A stretch of 64,000 nucleotides of DNA. Origin: Sphingomonas_Q fennica_A (GTDB lineage: Bacteria; Pseudomonadota; Alphaproteobacteria; Sphingomonadales; Sphingomonadaceae). Within the stretch, counting starts at the first letter, position 1, and each line of letters starts with the position of its first letter. Below are positions 46,112-53,472 of the stretch, piece after piece. The translations under genes and the position numbers were made by a program. The DNA is taken from positions 186,001-250,000 of the forward strand of contig JAQIJD010000002.1 of the NCBI GenBank assembly GCA_036946415.1, read 5' to 3'. Below the pieces are notes generated by a model that worked only from the letters and a program-made list of their open reading frames with translations, made no database searches and was not told where the DNA came from.

Positions 46112-47718
46112 GCCGCCGCCCTCACGATCTCGCGCCCCCGGATCAGGTCCGCGGCTTTCTCCGCGATCATGATCGCGGGCGCATTGGTATTGCCGCCGAC
46201 GATCGTCGGCATCACCGAGCAATCGACCACCCGCAAGGCCTCCACCCCACGCACCGCCAGCGTCTCGTCCACCACCGCGCCGATCGCGCAGGTCGAGGTC
46301 GGGTGCATGGCGGTGCCGACGCCGCGGCGGACATAGGCGTCGATCTCCGCATCGTCCGTCACCGCCGCGCCCGGCACGATCTCGTCCGTCACGAGGCCCG
46401 CCGCCGGCTCGGTCGCCATCAGCTCGCGCGTCAGGCGGAGGAAGCGCCGGAAGCTCGCCCGGTCGCCCTCGGTGGAAAGAAGGTTGAACAGGATCTTCGG
46501 CTTGTCCGCCGGATTGGGGGAGCGCAGCGTCACCGTTCCCCGGCTTTCCGGATGCAGCAGCACGTTGGAGATGGAGAAGAAGTCGCCTTTGCGCTTGCGC
46601 CAGCCGGGGAACCAGATGCGCGCGTCCATCGCCACCGGGCTGACGAGCAGTTGCAGGTCGGGCCGGTCCAGCCCCTCGCGCGTGCGGAGGAAGCCCTGCG
46701 CCCCCACCGGCAGGCCGGCGATCGGCCCGGTGCCGAACAACTTCCAGCGCAGGACGGACAAGGCCATCCGGTCGAGCCGCAATTCGCGATCGAAGGTGAA
46801 GGGGCCGCTCGCCCGGAAGATCGCGCCGATCGAGGCATGGTCCTGCAGATTGGCGCCGACGCCGGGCAGATCGCGGACGACGGGAATGCCCATCTCCATG
46901 AGGTCCGCCGCCGGGCCGATGCCCGACAGCAGCAATATCTGCGGGCTGTTGAAGGCGCCGGCCGACAGGATCACCTCGCGCGCGGCGCGGGCGATGCGCG
47001 TCTCGCCGCCGCGGACATATTCCACGCCGGTCGCGTGGCCGCCTTCCACCACCACCCGCGTCGTCAGCGCCTCGCTGACGAGCGAGAGGTTGGGCCGCGC
47101 CATCGCCGGGCGCAGGAAGCGCGCCGCGGTGCTGCCGCGCCGCCCGCCATCGGTGGTGAAGTCGGGCGCGGAAAAGCCCTCCGTCGCTTCCCCATGGAAG
47201 TCGTCGAGATGGGCGTGGCCCAGCTTCTCCGCCGCCGCGATCAGGCGCGGGTAGACGTGCGCGTCGGTGGCATGCCGCGTGACGGTCAGCGGCCCGTCGC
47301 CGCCATGATGGTCGCTCGCCCCCCGCCAGTTGCGTTCGGACTTGCGGAAATAGGGCAGCACGTCGGCATGGCTCCAACCGCGTGCGCCCATCTGCGCCCA
47401 CTGGTCGTAATCCTGTGGGCTGCCCCTCGAATACATCATGCCGTTGATCGAGGAGCAGCCGCCGATCAGCTTGCCCCGCGGCGCGGGGATGCGGCGGCCG
47501 TCGGCATGGGGTTCGGGTTCGGACATATAGCCCCAGCCGATCGAGGCATCACGCATCGCATCGAACCAGGCGAGCGGCATCGCCACCCGGTCGCGCTTCT
47601 CCGAACCGCCCGCCTCGATCAGCAGCACGCGCGCGGACGGGTCTTCGCTGAGGCGCGCCGCCAGCACGCAGCCGGCGGAGCCTGCCCCCACGATCACATA
47701 ATCGAAGTCGCCGTCCAT
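46108..47718 (-). CDS. GMC family FAD-dependent oxidoreductase (first in operon)
   Basis: A 536-residue GMC oxidoreductase. FAD site YVIVGAGSAGCVLAARL, signature 1 GKLIGGCSSINGMMYSRG, signature 2 SAGAFNSPQILLLSGIGP, catalytic His472 in MHPTSTC, and Asn in VGGNTNAPA. The start ATG precedes DGDFDY; upstream frame residues run into the decarboxylase gene and were rejected. It begins 14 bases after the decarboxylase stop. Alcohol or polyol ether oxidation is likely; the electron acceptor is not evident. Confidence 0.92.
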   Translation of the reverse strand: MDGDFDYVIVGAGSAGCVLAARLSEDPSARVLLIEAGGSEKRDRVAMPLAWFDAMRDASIGWGYMSEPEPHADGRRIPAPRGKLIGGCSSINGMMYSRGSPQDYDQWAQMGARGWSHADVLPYFRKSERNWRGASDHHGGDGPLTVTRHATDAHVYPRLIAAAEKLGHAHLDDFHGEATEGFSAPDFTTDGGRRGSTAARFLRPAMARPNLSLVSEALTTRVVVEGGHATGVEYVRGGETRIARAAREVILSAGAFNSPQILLLSGIGPAADLMEMGIPVVRDLPGVGANLQDHASIGAIFRASGPFTFDRELRLDRMALSVLRWKLFGTGPIAGLPVGAQGFLRTREGLDRPDLQLLVSPVAMDARIWFPGWRKRKGDFFSISNVLLHPESRGTVTLRSPNPADKPKILFNLLSTEGDRASFRRFLRLTRELMATEPAAGLVTDEIVPGAAVTDDAEIDAYVRRGVGTAMHPTSTCAIGAVVDETLAVRGVEALRVVDCSVMPTIVGGNTNAPAIMIAEKAADLIRGREIVRAAA

Positions 47719-47732
47719 CGCGGCCGCCCCCG

Positions 47733-48785
47733 TCAGAGGTTGAAGACGCGTTCGGCGTTGGTCTGGAAGAACTTCTTCTTCAGGGCCGCGTCCATATCCA
47801 TCGCGTCCAGCGCCTCCACCTCGTAAGCCGGGCATTGGTAGGGATAGTCCATCGCATACATCACGCGATCCTCGCCGATCACTTGTTGCGCGAACTTGAT
47901 CGCCGGTTCCCACGCCACACCCGAATTGGTGATGACGAAATTCTCCTTCAAATAGTTGGAGACCTTCTCCTTCTTCAGCGGCGGAGTGGAGGCGTAGCGG
48001 TTCGATTTGACGCCCGCCTGATGCATGAAATCGAGGCGGTACATCCAATAGGGCAGCGCCTCGCCCATGTGGCCGATGATGATCTGGAGCTTGGGATAGC
48101 GATCAAGCGCGCCCGACACGATCAGCCGCAGCGCATGCATTCCCGTCTCCACCCCGAAGCCGAAGATCGCGCCGTCGATGCCGGCGGCGATCATCGGCTC
48201 GACCATGCCCCGCGGCAGCGTGTTGGGGTGGATGTAGATCGGCACGTTCAGCGCCTCGGCCGCCTCCAGGATCGGGGCGAACTGCGGCTCGTCCAGATAA
48301 TGGCCGTCGGTGTGCGAGTTGATGATGACCGCCTTCATGCCGAGCTTGGTGACGGCCCGCTCGATCTCGCGCGCGGCATGGTCGGGGTCTTGCGGCGCGC
48401 AGGCGGCCATGCCGGTGAAGCGGTCCGGGTGGTTGCGGCAGGCTTCGGCCAGCTGATCGTTGGCGAGGACGGAGAGCGCGCGCGCCTTGTCCACGCCCAG
48501 GATCTGCGTGCCCGGCGAGGTGAGTGCGATCACCGCGCGATCGATGCCGCGCACGTCCATGTCGTGCAGGCGCTTCTCGCCCATGTCGATCAGCGAATCG
48601 CGGATCCACTGCGGCCGTTCGGCCGGCGAGCGGAGGTAGAAACCCCACAGGCTCTGGAAGCCGGGATCGGGATCGGGGCCGTCGAGGATCTCGGCATACA
48701 TGTCGATCGCCTCGCGCGGCATGAACGCCTCTTCGGTCGCGATCCGCAGATAGCCCTGGGCGCCGCCCGTCTTCAGTTCGCTCAT
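47733..48785 (-). CDS. Amidohydrolase-family decarboxylase, LigW-like (5-carboxyvanillate decarboxylase homologue)
   Basis: A 350-residue metal-dependent decarboxylase of the ACMSD/amidohydrolase-2 family. It closely follows the LigW pattern known from lignin-degrading sphingomonads: LKTGGAQGYLRIATEEAF at the start, Glu19, His186 in IYIHPN and Asp313 in YAMDYPYQ as expected metal ligands, and GHMGEALPYWMYRLDFMHQAGV. Family members decarboxylate hydroxylated aromatic acids. Whether 5-carboxyvanillate is the substrate here is inference. The start has GAGGAGAGG upstream. It is the first gene of the operon and divergent from marR. Confidence 0.85.
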   Translation of the reverse strand: MSELKTGGAQGYLRIATEEAFMPREAIDMYAEILDGPDPDPGFQSLWGFYLRSPAERPQWIRDSLIDMGEKRLHDMDVRGIDRAVIALTSPGTQILGVDKARALSVLANDQLAEACRNHPDRFTGMAACAPQDPDHAAREIERAVTKLGMKAVIINSHTDGHYLDEPQFAPILEAAEALNVPIYIHPNTLPRGMVEPMIAAGIDGAIFGFGVETGMHALRLIVSGALDRYPKLQIIIGHMGEALPYWMYRLDFMHQAGVKSNRYASTPPLKKEKVSNYLKENFVITNSGVAWEPAIKFAQQVIGEDRVMYAMDYPYQCPAYEVEALDAMDMDAALKKKFFQTNAERVFNL

Positions 48786-48818
48786 CGTCCACCTCTCCTC
48801 GACCGGACTGCCACCGAT

Positions 48819-48834
48819 CGTTGAATGCTCAACG
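48819..48834. promoter_or_regulatory. Candidate MarR-type operator 1
   Basis: Perfect 6-bp inverted repeat CGTTGA-ATGC-TCAACG in the 149-bp divergent gap. It lies just downstream of a leftward -10 element, at the expected transcription start of the decarboxylase operon, where a repressor would block initiation. Confidence 0.55.
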
Positions 48835-48840
48835 TGTGGC

Positions 48841-48869
48841 GTGATAAGCGAGGCGAGGGGCATCTGCAA
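48841..48869 (-). promoter_or_regulatory. Candidate promoter of the decarboxylase-GMC-ALDH operon
   Basis: On the minus strand TTGCAG (48869-48864) and TATCAC (48846-48841) are exactly 17 bases apart. Inverted repeats of the same geometry flank it on both sides. Confidence 0.5.
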
Positions 48870-48885
48870 GCGAAGTGCGCTTCGC
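48870..48885. promoter_or_regulatory. Candidate MarR-type operator 2
   Basis: Perfect 6-bp inverted repeat GCGAAG-TGCG-CTTCGC, with the same 6-4-6 geometry as operator 1. It abuts the leftward -35 and overlaps a possible rightward -35 (TTCGCA, 48881-48886) that is 16 bases from TATGCT (48903-48908), so it could control both directions. Confidence 0.5.
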
Positions 48886-48934
48886 ATTGGCCGCTTTTGG
48901 GCTATGCTCCGCGCCCGAGGGGAGACGAGGAACG

Positions 48935-49474
48935 ATGGGCGACGGGGTGGGGGAAGCGGTGATGGCCGGCGGGGCCGCGGCGGCGGACGCGCCCGATATG
49001 CTGCCGGGGTGGACGGTGGCGGACCTCGATTATCCCACCTTCCGCATCACGCTGCTGGCCAAGATCATGGCCCGCCTCACCACCCGCCGCCTGGCCGATC
49101 GCGGCGATCTGACCTATGCCGAATGGCGGCTGTTGTCGCGGCTGGCGGCGTTCGGGCCGGGTGGCGGCACGGTGGGGCAGGTCGCCGATCTCGCCTGGGT
49201 CGATCGCGCCGAGGTGAGCCGCGCGGCGGTAGCGCTGGAAGCGCGCGGGCTGACCGGCCGGCGCGTCAACCCCAGCGACCGGCGCACCCCGATCCTGCAC
49301 CTGACGGACGAGGGCCGCGACCATTATGAGGAGGCGCTGCGCGAGCGCGCCGACTTCCACCATTTCCTGCTGGCCGACCTGAACGACGCCGACCGCGCCG
49401 TGCTGGACGAGATGCTCGGCCGCATCGCCGGACGGATGCAGACCCTGCTGGCCGATCAGGGCGAGGGCGCCTGA
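48935..49474 (+). CDS. MarR-family transcriptional regulator
   Basis: A 179-residue winged-helix regulator. The DNA-binding part reads LTYAEWRLLSRLAAFGPGGGTVGQVADLAWVDRAEVSRAAVALEARGL (described by its start and end: helix-turn-helix from TVGQVADLA to EVSRAAVALEARG), then the wing RRVNPSDRRTPIL and LTDEGRDHYEEAL. The N-terminal 30 residues are a non-conserved extension. MarR proteins usually repress an adjacent operon and release DNA on binding a phenolic ligand, which fits the divergent aromatic-decarboxylase operon. It converges on otsA with a 10-base gap. Confidence 0.9.
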   Translation: MGDGVGEAVMAGGAAAADAPDMLPGWTVADLDYPTFRITLLAKIMARLTTRRLADRGDLTYAEWRLLSRLAAFGPGGGTVGQVADLAWVDRAEVSRAAVALEARGLTGRRVNPSDRRTPILHLTDEGRDHYEEALRERADFHHFLLADLNDADRAVLDEMLGRIAGRMQTLLADQGEGA

Positions 49475-49484
49475 ACCGCCGCGA

Positions 49485-50873
49485 TCAGGCGGTGGCGCCG
49501 GTTTCCACCGCCATCAGCGTATCGACGAAGCGGCGGCACCACCAGAGCACGTTCTCGCGCTGCACGCCCTCGTTCAGCGCCTGCCAGCGCGCGATCCGTT
49601 CGTCGCGCGGCATGCGCAGCGCGGCCAGGATCGCGTCCGACATTTCCTCGGCGCTGTAGGGGTTGACCAGCACCGCCTCGTGCATCTGCTCGGCCGCACC
49701 CGCGAAGCGGGAGAGGATGAGGACGCCGGGATCGGCCGGGTCCTGCGCCGCCACATATTCCTTGGCGACGAGGTTCATCCCGTCCCGCAACGGCGTGACG
49801 AGGCCGATGCGCGCGGCGCGATAGACGCCCGCCAGCACGTCGCGCGGATAGCCCTGGTTGACGTAGCGGATCGGCACCCAGTCGAGATCGGCGAAGGCGC
49901 CGTTGATGCGGCCGGAAATGGCATCCAGCGTCGCCCGGATCTTCTGGTAGCTTTCCACCGAGGCGCGCGAGGGCGGCGCGATCTGCAGCAGGAACACCTG
50001 CTTGCACTCCTCCGGATGCTCCTTCAGGAACCGTTCGTAGCCGAGGAAGCGCTCCTCCAGCCCCTTGGAATAGTCGAGCCGGTCGACCCCCACGATCATG
50101 TCGCGGCCGACGGCGCTGTCGCGCATCTGGCGGTAGGTGAGGCGCGCACGCGGCGTCTGCGCGAGCGCGGTGAAGTCGGCCGCGTCGATGCCGATCGGGC
50201 AGGCCATCACCGTCACCCGCCGCTCGCCCAGCGACACGACATCGCCTTCGACGCGCGCGCCCATGTCGTCCGACACATAGTCGAGGAAGCTGTCGGTCCA
50301 CTCGCGCGTGTGGAAGCCGATCACGTCATAGGCGAACAGCGTCGCCACCAGATCGGACGCCTCGGGCAGCGTCGACAGCAGGCGGCGCGGCGGCCAGGGG
50401 ATGTGGAGGAAGAAGCCGATGCGGTTGCGGCAGCCGCGCCTGCGCAGCTCCGCGCCCAGCGGCAGCAGGTGGTAATCCTGTATCCAGATCACGTCGTCCG
50501 GCTCGATCAGCGGGATCAAAGTCTCCGCGAACCGTTCGTTGACGCGCTGGTAGCCGCCGGCGAAACCGCGCTCATATTCGGCCAGATCGATGCGATAGTG
50601 GAACAGCGGCCACAAAGTGCGGTTGGCGTAACCGTCATAATATTCCTCGACGTCCTGTTCCTCGAGGTCGACGGTCGCGGTCGTGACGCCATGGCCGCGC
50701 TGGAAATCGAGCTGGCCGGTGAAGCTTTCGGTCGTCTGGCCGGACCAGCCGAACCAGATGCCGCGATTCTCCTTCAGCGCCGCCGACAGCGCCACCGCCA
50801 GCCCGCCCTGCGCGCCCGAATGCGATCCGGTCGGCGCCGAGACGCGGTTGGAAACGACGATCAGCCGGCTCAT
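49485..50873 (-). CDS. otsA: Trehalose-6-phosphate synthase
   Basis: A 462-residue GT20 glycosyltransferase joining UDP-glucose and glucose-6-phosphate. RLIVVSNRVSAP opens the protein; WIQDYHLLPLGAELR, GFFLHIPWPP, VDRLDYSKGLEERF and TPLRDGMNLVAKEYVA are substrate-site motifs. The start ATG overlaps the GH15 stop (ATGA). It is the last gene of otsB-GH15-otsA and converges on marR. Trehalose protects against osmotic and drying stress. Confidence 0.96.
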   Translation of the reverse strand: MSRLIVVSNRVSAPTGSHSGAQGGLAVALSAALKENRGIWFGWSGQTTESFTGQLDFQRGHGVTTATVDLEEQDVEEYYDGYANRTLWPLFHYRIDLAEYERGFAGGYQRVNERFAETLIPLIEPDDVIWIQDYHLLPLGAELRRRGCRNRIGFFLHIPWPPRRLLSTLPEASDLVATLFAYDVIGFHTREWTDSFLDYVSDDMGARVEGDVVSLGERRVTVMACPIGIDAADFTALAQTPRARLTYRQMRDSAVGRDMIVGVDRLDYSKGLEERFLGYERFLKEHPEECKQVFLLQIAPPSRASVESYQKIRATLDAISGRINGAFADLDWVPIRYVNQGYPRDVLAGVYRAARIGLVTPLRDGMNLVAKEYVAAQDPADPGVLILSRFAGAAEQMHEAVLVNPYSAEEMSDAILAALRMPRDERIARWQALNEGVQRENVLWWCRRFVDTLMAVETGATA

Positions 50874-52657
50874 CGGACGGCCGTCCACGGGCGCGACAGC
50901 AGCCCGGCGCAATTTATCATGCCGACCAGCGAATAGGTCTGCGGATAATTGCCCCACAATTCGCCCGTCACCGGGTCGATGTCCTCGGACAACAGCCCGG
51001 CGGCGGTCCGCCGGCTCAGCATCTCCTCGAACAGGGCGCGCGCGTCGGCGTCGCGGCCGATATAGTGCAGCGCCTCGATCAGCCAGAAGGTGCAGACGTT
51101 GAACGCCGTCTCGGGCAGGCCGAAATCGTCCTCGGTGGCGTAGCGCAGCATGTGGCTGCCGCGCCTGAGGCCCGCCTCGACCGCAGTCAGCGTGCCCAGG
51201 AAGCGCGGGTCTTCGGGTGCCAGGAAGCGCAGTTCGAGCAACTGGATCAGCGAGGCGTCGAGATCGTCGCCCGAGAAGGTGGCCGACATCCGGTTGGTCT
51301 CCGGCCGCCACGCCTCGCGCAGGATCGTCTCGCGGATGGTTGCGGCGCGCTCCGCCCAGAAGGCGCGGCGCTCGTCCAGCCCCATCGCCTCGGCGGCGTT
51401 GGCGAGGCGATCGCACGCCGCCCAGCACATCGCCGAGGAATAGGTGTGGACGCTCTGCCGCGTGCGCAGCTCCCACAGGCCGGCGTCGGGCTGGTCGTGG
51501 AACGCCCAGGCGCGCTCGCCCACCCGTTCCAGCGAGTGGAAATCCTCCAGCGTCGCCATGCGGAACAGCCGCTGGTCGAAGAAGGCCTGCACGTTGCACA
51601 GCACGATCTGGCCGTAGGCGTCGTGCTGGATCTGCTCATAGGCCTGGTTGCCGACGCGCACCGGCCCCATGCCGCGATAGCCGGGCAGGCCGGGCGCCTC
51701 GCGCTCCTCCAGAACCGCCTCGCCCAGCACGCCGTAGAGCGGTTGGATATGGCCGCCCGCCGCCCCGTCGACGATGTTGCGCAGGTAGGAGAGATAGCCC
51801 TCCAGCACGTCCAGCGCGCCCAGCCGGTTGAGCGCCTGCACGGTATAATAAGCGTCGCGGATCCAGCAGTAGCGATAGTCCCAGTTGCGCTGCGACCCGG
51901 CATGTTCGGGCACCGACGTGGTCAGCGCAGCGACGATCGCCCCCGTCTCCTCATGCTGGCACAGCTTCAGCGAGATGGCCGAACGGATCACCACCTCCTG
52001 CCATTCGAGCGGGATGGCGAGGCCGCGGACCCACGCCTGCCAGTCGGCGGTGGTGTCGGCCAGCATCTGGTCGAGCGTGGCGGCGAGGTTGCCGGAAAAG
52101 CTCTCGTCCGGCCCCAGGAAGAAATGCAGCGGATGTTCGACGCGGAACGGCCGCTCGCCCTCGACCATGCCGACCGGGGCGGTGGTCGACAGGCGCATCG
52201 TCTGGCTGTCGCCCGGATAGCGGATGTGGTTCGATCCGCCGACATGCTGGCCGCAGCTCGTGCCCCAGCCGCAGGTCGGCCGCAGCGAGACGCGGATGCG
52301 CGGCGAACCCGCCACCGGCCGCACGATCCGCGCGAAGGACGTGGGGCGGTAGGTGCGGCCCAGCCGTTCGAAGCGCGGGCAGAAATCGATCACCTCGATC
52401 GCATTGCCGCGCGCGTCGCTGTGGCGGCTGACGAGGATCGGCGTGTTGCGGACGTAGCTCTGTTCGACCGAGACGCCGTCTTCCAGCGTGATCGCCCAAT
52501 AGCCCGAATCCGGCTCCGCGCCGCCCAGCAGCGCCGAGAAGAAGGGATCGCCATCGACGCGCGGCACGCAGCCCCAGACGAAGCGGCCGGCGCGATCGAC
52601 CAGCGCGCTGACCTGGCAATTGCCGATCGGCCAGAGATCGAGCGTCGGCGCCGTCAT
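50870..52657 (-). CDS. Glycoside hydrolase family 15 protein (glucoamylase/trehalase type)
   Basis: A 595-residue GH15 enzyme. The N-terminal beta-sandwich starts with DLWPIGNCQVSALVDRAGRFVWGC, and the (alpha/alpha)6 barrel has NWDYRYCWIRDAYYTVQAL and the later NVCTFWLIEALHYIGR and DPVTGELWGNYPQTYS. The family includes glucoamylases and bacterial trehalases. Since it sits between otsB and otsA with overlaps at both ends, trehalose hydrolysis or turnover is a reasonable inference, not shown. No signal peptide is visible, so it is cytoplasmic. Confidence 0.92.
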   Translation of the reverse strand: MTAPTLDLWPIGNCQVSALVDRAGRFVWGCVPRVDGDPFFSALLGGAEPDSGYWAITLEDGVSVEQSYVRNTPILVSRHSDARGNAIEVIDFCPRFERLGRTYRPTSFARIVRPVAGSPRIRVSLRPTCGWGTSCGQHVGGSNHIRYPGDSQTMRLSTTAPVGMVEGERPFRVEHPLHFFLGPDESFSGNLAATLDQMLADTTADWQAWVRGLAIPLEWQEVVIRSAISLKLCQHEETGAIVAALTTSVPEHAGSQRNWDYRYCWIRDAYYTVQALNRLGALDVLEGYLSYLRNIVDGAAGGHIQPLYGVLGEAVLEEREAPGLPGYRGMGPVRVGNQAYEQIQHDAYGQIVLCNVQAFFDQRLFRMATLEDFHSLERVGERAWAFHDQPDAGLWELRTRQSVHTYSSAMCWAACDRLANAAEAMGLDERRAFWAERAATIRETILREAWRPETNRMSATFSGDDLDASLIQLLELRFLAPEDPRFLGTLTAVEAGLRRGSHMLRYATEDDFGLPETAFNVCTFWLIEALHYIGRDADARALFEEMLSRRTAAGLLSEDIDPVTGELWGNYPQTYSLVGMINCAGLLSRPWTAVR

Positions 52658-53409
52658 GCCGCCACCGCCGCTTCCGCACCCAGCCAGCTTAGCACCGCTG
52701 CGACATCGTCCAGCCGGTAGGACGCCGCCGTCGCCCGCGCCGGGCCGACGAGGATGCCGGCGCCGCCGTGCGCCGCGGCGGCCGCGAAGGCGCTCTCGTC
52801 GGTCACGTCGTCGCCGATGAAGATCGGGCGGGTGGCGGCCATGCGCGGATCCTCCATGAAGCGGGTGAGGGCGGCGCCCTTGTCGGCACCGGACAGGCGG
52901 GTCTCGATCATCATCTTGCCCGGCTGGAGCGCGATGCCGTAGCGGCCGGCGATCGTCTCGGCCAAGGCATGGCACGCTTCGCCGGCCTGCGGCGCCTGTC
53001 GGTAATGGAGTGCTGCGCCGAACGTCTTCGGCTCGACGATCACGCCCGGATAGCGCGCCGCCAGCGCCTCCATGTCGGCGACGCTCTCGGCCAGCCATTC
53101 GGGCGGCGCGGGCACGTCGGTCCGCCCGTCCGCCCAGGCGATCTCGAGGCCGTGGCTGCCGCTGATCGAGAAGCCGACATCCTCCTCGAAGAAGGCGCGG
53201 ATCTGCGCCACCGAACGCCCGCTGACGATCGCGATCCGCCCGTCGAGCAGACGGTCCAGCCCGGCGATCAGCATGCGCAGGCGGGCATCGACCGCCACCG
53301 CATCGGGCCGGTCGGCCAGTTCCACCAGCGTCCCGTCGAAATCGAGGAACAGGCTGGCGCCGTCGAGCAGGCCGGCGGGCGGGGCGGTGAGGGGCGGGGC
53401 GTCGGTCAT
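52654..53409 (-). CDS. otsB: Trehalose-6-phosphate phosphatase
   Basis: A 251-residue HAD phosphatase that releases trehalose from its 6-phosphate. Motif I is FLDFDGTLVEL (Asp23, Asp25), motif II is AIVSGRS, motif III involves the Lys in ADKGAALTRFM, and motif IV is FIGDDVTDE. The start has a weak AGGA upstream. It is first in otsB-GH15-otsA and lies 63 bases after tamB on the same strand. Confidence 0.95.
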   Translation of the reverse strand: MTDAPPLTAPPAGLLDGASLFLDFDGTLVELADRPDAVAVDARLRMLIAGLDRLLDGRIAIVSGRSVAQIRAFFEEDVGFSISGSHGLEIAWADGRTDVPAPPEWLAESVADMEALAARYPGVIVEPKTFGAALHYRQAPQAGEACHALAETIAGRYGIALQPGKMMIETRLSGADKGAALTRFMEDPRMAATRPIFIGDDVTDESAFAAAAAHGGAGILVGPARATAASYRLDDVAAVLSWLGAEAAVAA

Positions 53410-53472
53410 CGAAATCCTAATGATGGGGGCGCGTGTATCGTTCCGGGCGGACCGGCCGGCCCGCCGCATCCG

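Noticed and set aside
44447..47401. A single 984-residue fused GMC protein
   Set aside because: The N-terminal part of that frame is an out-of-frame reading of the upstream GMC gene; two separate proteins with an ATGA overlap explain the region.
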